64,000 bases of DNA from Rhizobiales bacterium dw_265 (GTDB taxonomy: Bacteria; Pseudomonadota; Alphaproteobacteria; Micropepsales; Micropepsaceae). Position 1 is the stretch's first letter. Each line of letters begins with the position of its first letter. This document shows, one piece after another, positions 50,300 through 59,331 of the stretch. The position numbers were made by a program, and so were the translations under genes. The notes under the pieces were generated by a model. That model did no database searches and was not told the DNA's origin. It saw only the letters and a list, made by a program, of their open reading frames with translations. Where the stretch lies: positions 124,001 to 188,000 of the forward strand of contig JAAVUU010000001.1 of NCBI GenBank assembly GCA_018449595.1, written 5' to 3'.

Positions 50300-51558
50300 G
50301 GCCGCCGGTGCTGACCGCCTGGCGTCTGTTGACGCGCCTGGCATCGCCCGTGGCGCCGCTGTTGCTGCGCCAGCGCGCCTTGCGCGGCAAGGAAGACCCG
50401 GCGCGGTCGCGCGAGCGGCTGGGCATCGCCGCCATCCCGCGCCCCGAGGGCAAACTGGTCTGGGTGCATGGCGCATCGGTGGGCGAAAGCCTGGCGGCGT
50501 TGCCGTTGATCGAGCAATTGCTGGCTGACGCCAAGGTGCTGGTGACCAGCGGCACGGTCGCCAGCGCCATGCTGCTGGCGCAGCGCCTGCCGCCGGGGGC
50601 CGTGCATCAGTATGTGCCGCTGGATACGCCGGGTGCGGTGGCGCGCTTCCTGGAGCACTGGAAACCGGACGCCGGACTGTTCGTGATGTCCGAACTCTGG
50701 CCCAACCTGGTGCTGGACGCCCATGCCCGCGGCATTCCCCTGGCGCTGGTCAATGGCCGCATTTCAGAAGCGTCCGCGAAACGCTGGCGGCTGGCGAAAA
50801 GCAGCGTCGCCGCGCTGCTGCGGGCGTTCCAGGTGGTGCTGGCGGAAGACGAAGACGTCGCCATGCGCTTTCGTGCCTTGGGTGCAAGCGACGTGCAGGT
50901 GGTGGGCAGCCTGAAGGCCGACGCGCCGCCGCTGGCTGCCGATGAGGCCGCGCTCGCCGCGCTGCGCCAGGCCATCGGCAACCGGCCGGTGCTGCTGGCG
51001 GCGCAGACCCATCCCGGAGAAGACGAAACCATCCTGCCCGCGCACGACCTGCTGCGCGCGACATTCCCGGACCTGCTGACCATCCTGGTGCCGCGCCACA
51101 TCGCGCGCGCCGGCGATATCGCCATGCTGTGCGACGCCCGGCCCAACAGGCGGCGGTCGCAAGGCGCGCTGCCGGAGCCGCAGACCGCCATCTACATCGC
51201 CGACACCCTGGGCGAGTTGGGGCTGTTCTATCGCCTGGCGCCCTTCTGTTTCATTGGCGCCACGCTGGTGCCGCTGGGCGGGCACAACCCGCTGGAACCG
51301 GCGGCGCTGCATTGCGCCATCCTGTCGGGGCCGCACAACACCAACAATCCCGCCGCCTTCGCGGCGGTGCTGGACGCACAGGGCTTCGGCCGTGTTTCCA
51401 CCAGCGCCGACATTGCCCGCGAGGCCGCGCGGCTGCTTTCCAACACGGCGGCAGCGGCGGCGGCCGGCGATGCGGCGGCACGCGGCGCAGCCACCCTGTC
51501 CGGCGCGGTGGCGAAGACGGTTCTGGCATTGCGGGCGCTTCTCCATGCGCGCGCCTGA
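50296..51558 (+). CDS. waaA: 3-deoxy-D-manno-octulosonic acid transferase (Kdo transferase)
   Basis: Transfers Kdo to lipid A at the inner membrane. The 420-aa protein has the N-terminal membrane-associated segment, then WVHGASVGESLAALPL with the catalytic Glu64, the linker FVMSELWPNLVLDAHARGIPLALVNGRIS, and the C-terminal GT-B domain with PVLLAAQTHPGEDE and GATLVPLGGHNPLEPAAL. Start overlaps msbA (ATGA); end overlaps lpxK by 14 bases. Confidence 0.96.
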
Positions 51559-52489
51559 TTTCTGGCGGCGGCGCGGGCCGCTGGCGATGCTGCTGTCACC
51601 GTTGGGCGCGCTGTATGGCGCCAGCGTCGCGCTCAAAGCCCGGCGCGCCAAACCCCATCACGCCAAAATTCCAGTGATCTGCGTCGGCAACCTGACCGCG
51701 GGCGGCAGCGGCAAGACACCCGTCGCAATCGCCGTCGCCGAAGCCCTGCGGGCGCGCGGCCAGCGGCCCTATTTCCTGACCCGTGGCTATGGCGGCAGCG
51801 AACGCGGCCCCGCCCTGGCCAGCCGCGCCCATAGCGCGGCGGTGATGGGCGATGAAGCGTTGCTGCTGGCCCGCACCGCGCCCACCATCGTGGCGCGGGA
51901 TCGCGCCGCCGGGGCCAGACTGGCGGAAGAAAAAGGCGCGACCGTGCTGGTGATGGATGACGGTCACCAGAATTTCGGTCTGCACAAGACCCTGTCGCTG
52001 GTGGTGGTGGATGCGCAAAGCGGTTTCGGCAATGGCCTGATGATTCCGGCCGGCCCCCTGCGCGAAGCCGTGCCCCAGGGCCTGGCGCGCGCCGATGCGG
52101 TCATATTGGTTGGCGATGGCGCGCCTGATTTGAAAAGCTACCCCGGCCCCGTGCTGCGCGCCCATCTGCGGGCCGATGGCGCGGCCTTCGCCGGCAAGCC
52201 GGTGTTCGCTTTTGCCGGCATCGGGCGGCCGGAGAAATTCGCCGCCTCGCTGGATGAGAGCGGGGCCATCGTCACCGGCAGCTGCTTCTTTGACGATCAT
52301 CACCCCTATACCGAGGATGAGATCATCGAACTGAAAGCCGTGGCGGGCGACGCGACCCTGGTGACCACCGAAAAGGACTTTGTCCGCCTGACCATCGCCC
52401 AGCGCGAGGGCATCCGCGTGCTCAAGGTCGCGGCGGTGTTCGATGACCGCGCGGCGCTGGACGCCTTGCTGGACAAGGTGACGCCATGA
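51545..52489 (+). CDS. lpxK: Tetraacyldisaccharide 4'-kinase
   Basis: Phosphorylates lipid A precursor at the 4' position with ATP. The 314-aa product carries the atypical Walker A VGNLTAGGSGKTPVAIA (48-64), the FLTRGYGGSERGP and VMDDGHQNFGLHKTLSLVVVDA segments and HHPYTEDEI with LVTTEKDFVRL near the C-terminus. The ATG at 51545 gives the family's short membrane-associated N-terminus (RRRGPLAMLLSPLGALYG). Confidence 0.96.
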   Translation: MRAPDFWRRRGPLAMLLSPLGALYGASVALKARRAKPHHAKIPVICVGNLTAGGSGKTPVAIAVAEALRARGQRPYFLTRGYGGSERGPALASRAHSAAVMGDEALLLARTAPTIVARDRAAGARLAEEKGATVLVMDDGHQNFGLHKTLSLVVVDAQSGFGNGLMIPAGPLREAVPQGLARADAVILVGDGAPDLKSYPGPVLRAHLRADGAAFAGKPVFAFAGIGRPEKFAASLDESGAIVTGSCFFDDHHPYTEDEIIELKAVAGDATLVTTEKDFVRLTIAQREGIRVLKVAAVFDDRAALDALLDKVTP

Positions 52490-53403
52490 GTTTCGGCCAG
52501 CGACTGCGTTATGGCGCCGAGGCGGCCGTCTTCTTCGCCTTCATGGCCTTCTTCCGCGTCATCGGGCTGGAGACGGCGTCGCGGCTGGGCGGCTGGATCG
52601 GCCGCAACATCTTCCCGCTGCTGCCGCCCGACAGGATCGCGCGCGCCAATCTCGCCGCCGCCTTTCCGGAAAAGAGCGCCGCCGAACGCGACGCCATCCG
52701 CCGCACCATGTGGGACAATCTGGGGCGGGTGGTGGCGGAATATCCCCATCTGGAGAAATTCTCGCCTTTCGGCGACGATCCGCGCATCACCCTCACCACC
52801 CTGACGCCCGATGCTGTCGAGGACTATAAGGGCCAGACCCTGATGCTGCTGTCGGGGCATCTCGCCAACTGGGAGATGATGCCGATCCTGGGCGAGCAAT
52901 ATGGCCTGGACGGCGCCGGCGTGGTGCGCCCGCCCAACAATCCCTATATCGCCGGCTGGATCGCGCGCCAGCGCGCCATCAACGGGCCCGGGCGGCTGAT
53001 CGCCAAGCACAGCGCCATGCGGCCCATGTTCGCGCAACTGCGCGGCGGCAAGACGCTCTACATGCTGATGGACCAGAAGCTGCGCGAAGGCGTGGCGGTG
53101 CCGTTTTTCGGCCGTGACGCCATGACCACGCCCGCCCCGGCGGCGCTGGCGCTCAGGACCGGCGCGCGCGTCCTGATGGCGTCCAACCGCCGCACCGGCG
53201 GGGCGCGCTTTCATGTCACCGTCATGCCGGGGCCGGACTTCACGCCCAGCGGCGACGATGCCGCCGACGTGCAGCGCCTGACCGCGCTTTACACCGCCCG
53301 CATCGAGGACATCGTGCGGGCCGATCCGGGGCAATGGCTGTGGATTCACAACCGCTGGCCCACCGCGCGCGACGCGGCATTGATGGCGGAGAAGAAAGCA
53401 TGA
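52486..53403 (+). CDS. Lipid A lauroyl-type acyltransferase (LpxL/HtrB family)
   Basis: A 305-aa member of the LpxL/LpxM family that adds a secondary acyl chain to lipid A. N-terminal hydrophobic helix, then PLLPPDRIARANLAAAFPEKS, the catalytic HX4E as HLANWEMMPILGE, GVVRPPNNPYIAGWI, and the DQKLREGVAVPFFGR segment. The C-terminal QWLWIHNRWP is also typical. Coupled to lpxK by a four-base overlap. The exact acyl donor and position cannot be told. Confidence 0.92.
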   Translation: MSFGQRLRYGAEAAVFFAFMAFFRVIGLETASRLGGWIGRNIFPLLPPDRIARANLAAAFPEKSAAERDAIRRTMWDNLGRVVAEYPHLEKFSPFGDDPRITLTTLTPDAVEDYKGQTLMLLSGHLANWEMMPILGEQYGLDGAGVVRPPNNPYIAGWIARQRAINGPGRLIAKHSAMRPMFAQLRGGKTLYMLMDQKLREGVAVPFFGRDAMTTPAPAALALRTGARVLMASNRRTGGARFHVTVMPGPDFTPSGDDAADVQRLTALYTARIEDIVRADPGQWLWIHNRWPTARDAALMAEKKA

Positions 53404-54080
53404 CCACGCGCCAGCGCATCCTGGACCAGCTGTTTTTCGGCCGCGATCCGCTGAAGGATTTCCCGGCTGATCGCTATCCCACCGACCTGCAGGGCTGGCA
53501 CTCCCAGCATCCTTATCTGACGCGCGCCATCGAAACCGTGCGCCCCGCCATCGTGGTCGAGGTCGGGGTGTGGAAAGGCGCCTCGGTGGTGACCATGGCC
53601 AAGGAAATCCGGCGCCTGAAGCTGGACGCCGTGGTGATCGCGATAGATACCTGGCTGGGCTCGTCCGAACATTACCTGTGGGAGAAGTTCATCCCCGACC
53701 TGGATTTCGAATTCGGCTATCCGCGCCTCTATCGCAAGTTCGCCGCCAATATCGTCAACGAGGACCTCGGCGACATCGTGGTGCCGCTGCCGCTGGATTC
53801 GATCAACGGCTTCCAGCTGCTGAAGGCGCGCGGCGTCCGCCCCGATGTGCTGCATATCGATGCCGGGCACGATTATGCCTCGGTGATGGCGGACCTGAAG
53901 GCCTGGTGGCCGCAACTGACGCCCGGCGGCGTGCTGGTCGGCGACGATTATTTCAAGCCGCTGTTCGGTAAAGGCAAGTGGCCGGAAGTGCGCCAGGCCT
54001 TTGACGAATTCTTCGCCGCCACGCCGCATACCAAATTCGAAAGCGGCGACGGCAAGTGTTATGTGGGCAAGCCGGGTTAA
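53400..54080 (+). CDS. Class I SAM methyltransferase (CmcI/Methyltransf_24-like) in lipid A operon
   Basis: A 226-aa predicted methyltransferase. SAM loop VVEVGVWKGASVVTMAKEI, acidic ribose site AIDTWLGSSEHYLW, and LHIDAGHDYASVMADLKAWWPQLTPGGVLVGDDYF, the classical Methyltransf_24/CmcI pattern. Its ATG overlaps the acyltransferase stop, so it is the last coupled gene of the msbA-waaA-lpxK-acyltransferase operon. That position suggests a modification of lipid A or core sugar, but the substrate is not known. Confidence 0.82.
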   Translation: MTTRQRILDQLFFGRDPLKDFPADRYPTDLQGWHSQHPYLTRAIETVRPAIVVEVGVWKGASVVTMAKEIRRLKLDAVVIAIDTWLGSSEHYLWEKFIPDLDFEFGYPRLYRKFAANIVNEDLGDIVVPLPLDSINGFQLLKARGVRPDVLHIDAGHDYASVMADLKAWWPQLTPGGVLVGDDYFKPLFGKGKWPEVRQAFDEFFAATPHTKFESGDGKCYVGKPG

Positions 54081-54090
54081 CCCCTTATGG

Positions 54091-54136
54091 TTCGACAAGC
54101 CCACCATGAAGAATTCCTCGCCCTGAGCTTGGCGAA
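54091..54136. repeat. Imperfect inverted repeat TTCGACAAGC
   Basis: TTCGACAAGC (54091-54100) and GCTTGGCGAA (54127-54136, one mismatch) flank CCACCATGAAGAATTC and CTCGCCCTGA. Similar TTCGACAAGC...GCTTGTCGAA palindromes are common intergenic repeats in alphaproteobacteria. It follows the lipid A operon and may act as its transcription end. Confidence 0.55.
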
Positions 54137-54193
54137 GGATGACGGTGAAGAGCCATACCCTGGACTCAATTGCCGTCCATCAGATCAACAACT

Positions 54194-54292
54194 TGTCATG
54201 GCCCGGGAATCCGGGCCACCCAGGTGACACAGGCTCCCATGCCGACATCGTATGCGCACCAACTGGGTGGCCCGCTGTTGCGGGCCATGACA
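54194..54292. repeat. 99-bp TGTCATGGCCCG palindromic element
   Basis: Outer arms TGTCATGGCCCG (54194-54205) and CGGGCCATGACA (54281-54292); inner arms CGGGCCACCCAG (54212-54223) and CTGGGTGGCCCG (about 54263-54274). The size and termini match the element between accB and accC. It lies between the convergent methyltransferase and M23 peptidase genes. Confidence 0.8.
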
Positions 54293-54324
54293 GTTTCATT
54301 TTGAGTTCCGATTGCGTGCAGACC

Positions 54325-55161
54325 CTAAAGCGGATCGGGCTTCGGTTTGCGCGTCGAGCGCGACGGGTCCAGCTTGACCTGGAACCAGTTCATCGCCCAG
54401 TGCAGGTGCGGGCCGGTAGCCCGGCCGGTCTGGCCGATATGGCCTATCAGCTGCCCGCGCCTGACCGCATCGCCGGCTTTCACCAGCCGCTTGCTTTGAT
54501 GCAGGTAGGAGGTGGAAACACCCTGTCCGTGATCCAGCAAGGTGAAGCCGCCATTGAGATAATGGTCGGCGGACAGGCTGACCGTGCCGTCGGCGGGGGC
54601 ATGGATCGGCGTGCCGACCGGCGCGGCCATGTCCACCCCGTAATGCGGCGACACCGGCACGCCATTGTCGATGCGCTGGCTGCCGAACACGCCGCTTTCG
54701 ATGCCGGGCGCCGGCCAGTCGAAGCCCGACAGGAAATCGCTGCCGCCGGTGTCGCGGACCCGCGCCAGGAAAATCTCCTCCGCCTCGCGGGCGATGCGCG
54801 CCTTGACCTCGGGCGGCGGCGTCACCGTGTTCTGCGGCAGGCCATTGACCCGCTGGATTTCATATTGCCGTACCGTGGGCGTGAACGACCGGCTGTCGCC
54901 CGCGCCATCGGGATAGCGCACCGTCACCAGCGCGGCCGCCGTCTGGTCCGGCGCGAAGCCGAAGGCGAAACGCCCATCCGGCAACACATGCAGCGGCCGG
55001 CCATCCAGCGCCACCTGCGATCCCGGCGGCGCGCTGCCCAGCGCCAGGCTGCCCTGCTCCATCGCGCCGGTGACGGAAAAGCGCACCGGCTTGTCCTGCG
55101 CCCAGGCAGGCGGCGCGGTCAGGGACAGGGAAGCGCCGATCACGAACCGGCGACGCCTCAT
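54325..55161 (-). CDS. M23 family metallopeptidase (LytM type)
   Basis: A 278-aa exported protein: basic N-terminus plus hydrophobic signal (RRRRFVIGASLSLTAPPAWA), an Ig-like region (about 25-100) and the LytM zinc peptidase domain. Zinc ligands are His173 and Asp177 (SPHYGVDMAAP) and His254 in GPHLHW (252-254). Such enzymes cut peptidoglycan cross-bridges. The start at 55161 overlaps the DUF2093 stop (ATGA). Confidence 0.93.
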   Translation of the reverse strand: MRRRRFVIGASLSLTAPPAWAQDKPVRFSVTGAMEQGSLALGSAPPGSQVALDGRPLHVLPDGRFAFGFAPDQTAAALVTVRYPDGAGDSRSFTPTVRQYEIQRVNGLPQNTVTPPPEVKARIAREAEEIFLARVRDTGGSDFLSGFDWPAPGIESGVFGSQRIDNGVPVSPHYGVDMAAPVGTPIHAPADGTVSLSADHYLNGGFTLLDHGQGVSTSYLHQSKRLVKAGDAVRRGQLIGHIGQTGRATGPHLHWAMNWFQVKLDPSRSTRKPKPDPL

Positions 55162-55376
55162 TTGGGAACGAGGCCTTTTTCCTGCGCCCGCGCGGTGGCG
55201 ATATCGGGGCTGGCATAGGCTTCCTGCAGGTCCACGCTCCAATAGCGCAGCGCATCCAGCGGAATATGCGTGCCGGTCACGGCGCAGGCGACATAGCCGC
55301 CGGGCACGACGATCTCATATTCGCCGTCGAGATAGTGAAGCCTGGCCTCACCCTTGTCGCGTTCCATGATGTTCAT
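55158..55376 (-). CDS. DUF2093 domain-containing protein
   Basis: A 72-aa protein matching DUF2093: ARLHYLDGEYEIVVPGGYVACAVTG and LRYWSVDLQEAYASPDIA. This small family is restricted to alphaproteobacteria and usually lies between xseA and an M23 peptidase gene, as here. Function unknown. A second ATG three codons in is an alternative start. Confidence 0.9.
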   Translation of the reverse strand: MNIMERDKGEARLHYLDGEYEIVVPGGYVACAVTGTHIPLDALRYWSVDLQEAYASPDIATARAQEKGLVPK

Positions 55377-55400
55377 ACGGGTATTTTATCCGTTTCGATG

Positions 55401-56810
55401 TCAGAAAAGCGAGCCCTGATCGGTGGCCCGCTTCTTTTTGGACGTTTTCGGCTTGTCACCCGCCACCGCTTTGGCGTCACCATCCAGAAAGGTCAGGGTC
55501 AGGGCTTCGCCGGCCGTGACGGCGGCGGCGCGGCGGCGCACCGCGCCACCCTCGCCCCGCACCAGGGCAAAACCGCGCTCCAGCACGGCGCGATAGGAGA
55601 TGCCGTCCAGCACCCGCGCCAGTCCCTCCAACTGCCGCCGCATCTGGGCCAGCCGCGCGCTCTGGGCCCGGCTGGCGCGCGCCCCCAAGGCCGCCGCGCG
55701 CTCGCCGGAAATTTTCATGCGATCCTGCAGCATCCGCACCCGCAGTTGCGCCGCGACTTCGGCAAATTCGGTGCGATGAACCTGCAGGTTGCGCCGCAGG
55801 GAATGGCCCAGCCTGTCGCTGGCCTGGTCCAGCCGCTGGCGCGGCGCGGCGAACAGGGTTTCGGCGCGCGGCAGCACCCGCGCCAGTTGGGCAAGATGGC
55901 GGCGGCGGTCTTCCATGCTTTTGCTGAAACTGCGCAGGGATCGCCGCTCGAAATCCAGCACCTGGGCCAGCAGTTCGGTGCGCACCGGCACCGCCAGTTC
56001 GGCGGCGGCGGTGGGAGTCGGCGCCCGCATGTCGGCGGCAAAGTCGATCAGGGTGGTGTCGGTCTCATGCCCCACCGCCGAGATCAGTGGAATGCGGCTG
56101 GCGGCGGCGGCGCGCACCACCGCTTCATCGTTGAAGGCCATCAGGTCTTCCACCGAACCGCCGCCCCGCGCCACGATCAACAGGTCGGGACGCGGCAGCC
56201 GCGTGCCGTCGAATTGATTGAAGCCGGCGATGGCGGCGGCGACCTCGGCCGCGGCGCGCTCGCCCTGCACCGCCACCGGCCACAGCAGCACCCGGCGCGG
56301 AAAGCGCGCCTCCAGCCGGTGCATGATGTCGCGGATCACCGCCCCGGTGGGCGAGGTGATCACCCCGATCACCTCCGGCAGGAAGGGCAGCTTCTGCTTG
56401 CGGTCGGCATCGAACAGCCCTTCGGCGGCCAGCTGCTTCTTGCGCTGCTCCAGCATCGCCATCAGCGCCCCCAGGCCGGCAAGCTCGACCTGCTCGACCA
56501 CGATCTGGTAGCGCGACGATCCGGCATAGGTGGTGAGCTTGCCGGTGCAGATCACTTCCAGCCCGGCCTGCGGCTTGACCCTGAGCCGCGCCGCCGTGCC
56601 GCGCCAGATCACCGCATTCAGCACCGCCTTGTCGTCCTTGAGGTCGAAATAGACGTGGCCCGAGGAATGGACTTTCAGGCCCGAAATCTCACCCCGCACC
56701 CGCACGAAAGCGAACTGGTCCTCGACCGCCCGCTTCAGGGCGGCGGACAGTTCGGTGACCGAAAATTCCGGCAGGTTGGCCAAGTTGCTTTGGGGTGCTG
56801 CGTCGCTCAT
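55401..56810 (-). CDS. xseA: Exodeoxyribonuclease VII large subunit
   Basis: Large subunit of the single-strand-specific exonuclease VII. The 469-aa protein has the N-terminal OB-fold (FVRVRGEISGLKVHSSGHVYFDLKDD), the nuclease domain (GVITSPTGAVIRDI, LIVARGGGSVEDLMAFNDE, ISAVGHETDTTLIDFAAD), a long coiled-coil (about 290-390) and a basic tail. The small subunit xseB is not in the window. The start at 56810 lies 29 bases from the divergent purD start. Confidence 0.96.
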   Translation of the reverse strand: MSDAAPQSNLANLPEFSVTELSAALKRAVEDQFAFVRVRGEISGLKVHSSGHVYFDLKDDKAVLNAVIWRGTAARLRVKPQAGLEVICTGKLTTYAGSSRYQIVVEQVELAGLGALMAMLEQRKKQLAAEGLFDADRKQKLPFLPEVIGVITSPTGAVIRDIMHRLEARFPRRVLLWPVAVQGERAAAEVAAAIAGFNQFDGTRLPRPDLLIVARGGGSVEDLMAFNDEAVVRAAAASRIPLISAVGHETDTTLIDFAADMRAPTPTAAAELAVPVRTELLAQVLDFERRSLRSFSKSMEDRRRHLAQLARVLPRAETLFAAPRQRLDQASDRLGHSLRRNLQVHRTEFAEVAAQLRVRMLQDRMKISGERAAALGARASRAQSARLAQMRRQLEGLARVLDGISYRAVLERGFALVRGEGGAVRRRAAAVTAGEALTLTFLDGDAKAVAGDKPKTSKKKRATDQGSLF

Positions 56811-56839
56811 GGGACCATGATACAGGGTGGCGGCGAAAA

Positions 56840-58120
56840 ATGGCGAGGTTCGGTTTGCGCGTATTGTTGGTGGGTTCCGGGGGCCGCGAGCATGCCCTGG
56901 CCTGGGCATTGGCGAAAAGCCCTCTGCTGACAAAGCTCACTTGCGCACCCGGCAATGCCGGCATCGCCCAGGTGGCGGAATGCGTGCCGATTGCCGCCAC
57001 CGATTTCGACGCCATCGCGAAATTCGCGGTCGAGGCGCGAATCGATTTCGCCGTCATCGCCGCCGACGCCCAGCTGGTGGGCGGGCTGTGGGATGTGCTG
57101 GAGGCGGCGGGCATCCGGGCGCTGGGGCCGTCGAAGGCCGCCGCCGTGCTGGAAGGCTCCAAGGGCTTTATCAAAGACCTTTGCATCGAAGCGGGCATTC
57201 CCACCGCCGCCTACCGCCGCTTTCAGGAGCCTGTTGCCGCCAAGATATTTGCCGACAGCCTGGGATATCCCGTCGTCATCAAGGCCGATGGCCTGGCCGC
57301 CGGCAAGGGCGTGATTATCGCCGCCAGCAAGGCGGAAGCGGACAAGGCGATAGACTTCATGCTTGAAGGCGGCTTCGGCGGCCATGAGATCGTGGTCGAG
57401 GAATTCATGGAAGGCGAAGAGGCCAGCTTCTTTGCCCTCAGCGACGGCGTGAACGTCATCCCGCTGGCCGGGGCGCAGGATCACAAGCGCGTCGGCGACG
57501 GCGATGTCGGCCCCAATACCGGCGGCATGGGCGCCTATTCGCCCGCGCCGGTCCTGCCGCCGGCGCTGGAACAGGTGGCGATGGCGCAGTTCATCGAGCC
57601 CACCGTCGCCGCCTTTGCCGCCAAGGGGCGGCCCTATATGGGCGTGCTGTATCTGGGGCTGATGATTACCAAGGCCGGCCCCAGGCTGGTGGAATACAAT
57701 GCCCGCTTCGGCGATCCGGAATGCCAGGTGCTGATGCCGCGGCTGAAAAGCGACCTGCTGGCCATGCTGCTGGCGGCACGCGATGGCAGACTGGACGGCT
57801 TCAAGCCGGAATGGCGCGATGACGTTGCCCTGACGGTGGTGATGGCGTCCAAAGGCTATCCCGGCAGCTATGACAAGGGCCATGTCATCACCGGGCTTGA
57901 AGCGGCCGCCAGGCTGCCCGGCGTGACCATCTTTCATGCGGGCACGGAGCAACGCGGTTCCGGCATCGTGGCGGTCGGCGGCCGGGTGTTAAATGTTACC
58001 GCCCTGGGCAAGACCGTGGCCGAGGCCCAGGCCCGCGCCTATGCCGCCGTGGACCTGATCCATTGGGACGGCGCTTTCTGCCGCCGCGATATCGGTTGGC
58101 GAGCCCTGAACCGCAGTTGA
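56840..58120 (+). CDS. purD: Phosphoribosylamine--glycine ligase
   Basis: GAR synthetase of purine biosynthesis, ATP-grasp fold. The 426-aa product starts MARFGLRVLLVGSGGREHALAWAL and contains VIKADGLAAGKGVIIA (ATP loop), VVEEFMEGEEASFF, AGAQDHKRVGDGDVGPNTGGMGAYSPAP and EYNARFGDPECQVLMPRL. The ATG at 56840 was preferred to an upstream in-frame codon that would overlap xseA. Divergent from xseA. Confidence 0.98.
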   Translation: MARFGLRVLLVGSGGREHALAWALAKSPLLTKLTCAPGNAGIAQVAECVPIAATDFDAIAKFAVEARIDFAVIAADAQLVGGLWDVLEAAGIRALGPSKAAAVLEGSKGFIKDLCIEAGIPTAAYRRFQEPVAAKIFADSLGYPVVIKADGLAAGKGVIIAASKAEADKAIDFMLEGGFGGHEIVVEEFMEGEEASFFALSDGVNVIPLAGAQDHKRVGDGDVGPNTGGMGAYSPAPVLPPALEQVAMAQFIEPTVAAFAAKGRPYMGVLYLGLMITKAGPRLVEYNARFGDPECQVLMPRLKSDLLAMLLAARDGRLDGFKPEWRDDVALTVVMASKGYPGSYDKGHVITGLEAAARLPGVTIFHAGTEQRGSGIVAVGGRVLNVTALGKTVAEAQARAYAAVDLIHWDGAFCRRDIGWRALNRS

Positions 58121-58130
58121 CAGCCTCCTC

Positions 58131-58772
58131 GTGACTTGGCAACCAACCGCCATGCTTTTGCTGGCGGGTTTCCTTTCCATCTTCCTGGGTTTGTTGGCGC
58201 TGACGGTTGACCGGCCGCTGGCGCATTTCATCTATGACCATGTCAGCGGACGCGCCCACAAGGCGCTGGACAGCGTCACCCATTACGCCAAGGCGGGCCA
58301 TTGGCTGGCAGCGGCGATCCTGGCCCTGATCGTGGCGGCGGCGATGCGCCATTTTGGCCTGTTCGCCGCCCAGGTGGTGCAGCTGATCAATTACAGCTTC
58401 GCCTTCATCGTCAGCCTGGTGGTCGGCAGCGCCATCCTGCACATCATCAAGCTGGTGCTGGGCCGCCGCCGCCCGCGCGACGACATGGAGATGGGGCTGT
58501 ATGGCTTCATGCCGCTGGCCTTCAACCCCGACTATAATTCCTTCCCCAGCGGCCATGCTTTGACCATCTGCTGCGTGGCGGTGATCTTCACCTGCGTTTG
58601 GCCGATGGCGTGGGCAGTGTGGTTCGCCGTCGCCGCCTTGCTGGCGGTGACGCGGGCCTTGCTGACGGCGCATTTCCTCAGCGATGTGCTGATCGGCGCC
58701 GGCATCGGGCTGATCGCGGCGCGCGAAGTGCTGCTGCTGGGTTTTCCCGGATTTTCGCCGGGGTGGTTCTAG
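58131..58772 (+). CDS. PAP2 family membrane phosphatase
   Basis: A 213-aa membrane protein with about five helices and the three PAP2 motifs: KLVLGRRRPR, FPSGHALT and TRALLTAHFLSDVLIG. The family removes phosphate from lipid pyrophosphates or phosphatidic acid, or acts on lipid A 1-phosphate (LpxE-like). The predicted start is GTG at 58131; ATG 58152 is an alternative that removes seven residues. Confidence 0.88.
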   Translation: MTWQPTAMLLLAGFLSIFLGLLALTVDRPLAHFIYDHVSGRAHKALDSVTHYAKAGHWLAAAILALIVAAAMRHFGLFAAQVVQLINYSFAFIVSLVVGSAILHIIKLVLGRRRPRDDMEMGLYGFMPLAFNPDYNSFPSGHALTICCVAVIFTCVWPMAWAVWFAVAALLAVTRALLTAHFLSDVLIGAGIGLIAAREVLLLGFPGFSPGWF

Positions 58773-58793
58773 GAGCAGTGCTCTTTCAAAGCC

Positions 58794-58821
58794 TGTCATG
58801 CCCGCTTTCGCGGGCATGACA
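58794..58821. repeat. 28-bp TGTCATGCCCGC hairpin
   Basis: TGTCATGCCCGC (58794-58805), loop TTTC, GCGGGCATGACA (58810-58821). It has the same length, loop and ends as the hairpin at 18480-18507, with one compensatory base-pair change (T-A to G-C), which indicates a repeat family under structural constraint. It lies between the convergent PAP2 and tadA genes. Confidence 0.78.
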
Positions 58822-58859
58822 ATCGGGATTTGGGCGATTCAATCTGATCGCAAACGACT

Positions 58860-59315
58860 CTAACCCCGCCGCGCCCGGAAGAAATCGCGCAGGATTTCGC
58901 CCGCCTCCGCCGCATGCGTCTCCACCTGTTCCACCACCGGACGATGATGACAGGTCGGCTGTTCGAAAAAGCGCGGCCCGTGCAGCACCGCGCCGCCCTT
59001 GGGATCGCAGGCGGCAAACACCAGCCGCCCCACCCGCGCCATCGCCATGGCGCCGGCGCACATGGCGCAAGGTTCCAGGCTGACATAGAGCGTCGTGCCG
59101 GTCAGCCGTTCATTGTTCAGCGCCCGCGCGCCCGCCCGCATCACCAGCATTTCGGCATGGGCGGTCGGGTCTTTCAATTCCACAATTCGGTTGCCGCCCT
59201 GCGCCAGCAGCGCGCCGTCCGCGCCCAGCAGCACCGCGCCCACCGGCACCTCGCCCCGCAGGGCGGCGGATTTCGCTTCTTCCAGCGCCAGTGCTATGGC
59301 TTCGCCGTCTTCCAT
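58860..59315 (-). CDS. tadA: tRNA-specific adenosine deaminase
   Basis: TadA converts A34 to inosine in tRNA-Arg (ACG). The 151-aa enzyme has the zinc/proton motif HAEM (His53, Glu55) and PCAMC (Cys83, Cys86), with the FFEQPTCHHRPVVE C-terminal helix region. The start at 59315 gives the normal N-terminus EDGEAIALALEEAKSAAL; the longer frame runs through the divergent RluB-like gene. Only 16 bases separate the two start codons. Confidence 0.95.
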   Translation of the reverse strand: MEDGEAIALALEEAKSAALRGEVPVGAVLLGADGALLAQGGNRIVELKDPTAHAEMLVMRAGARALNNERLTGTTLYVSLEPCAMCAGAMAMARVGRLVFAACDPKGGAVLHGPRFFEQPTCHHRPVVEQVETHAAEAGEILRDFFRARRG

Positions 59316-59331
59316 GGTTCGAGGAACTACA

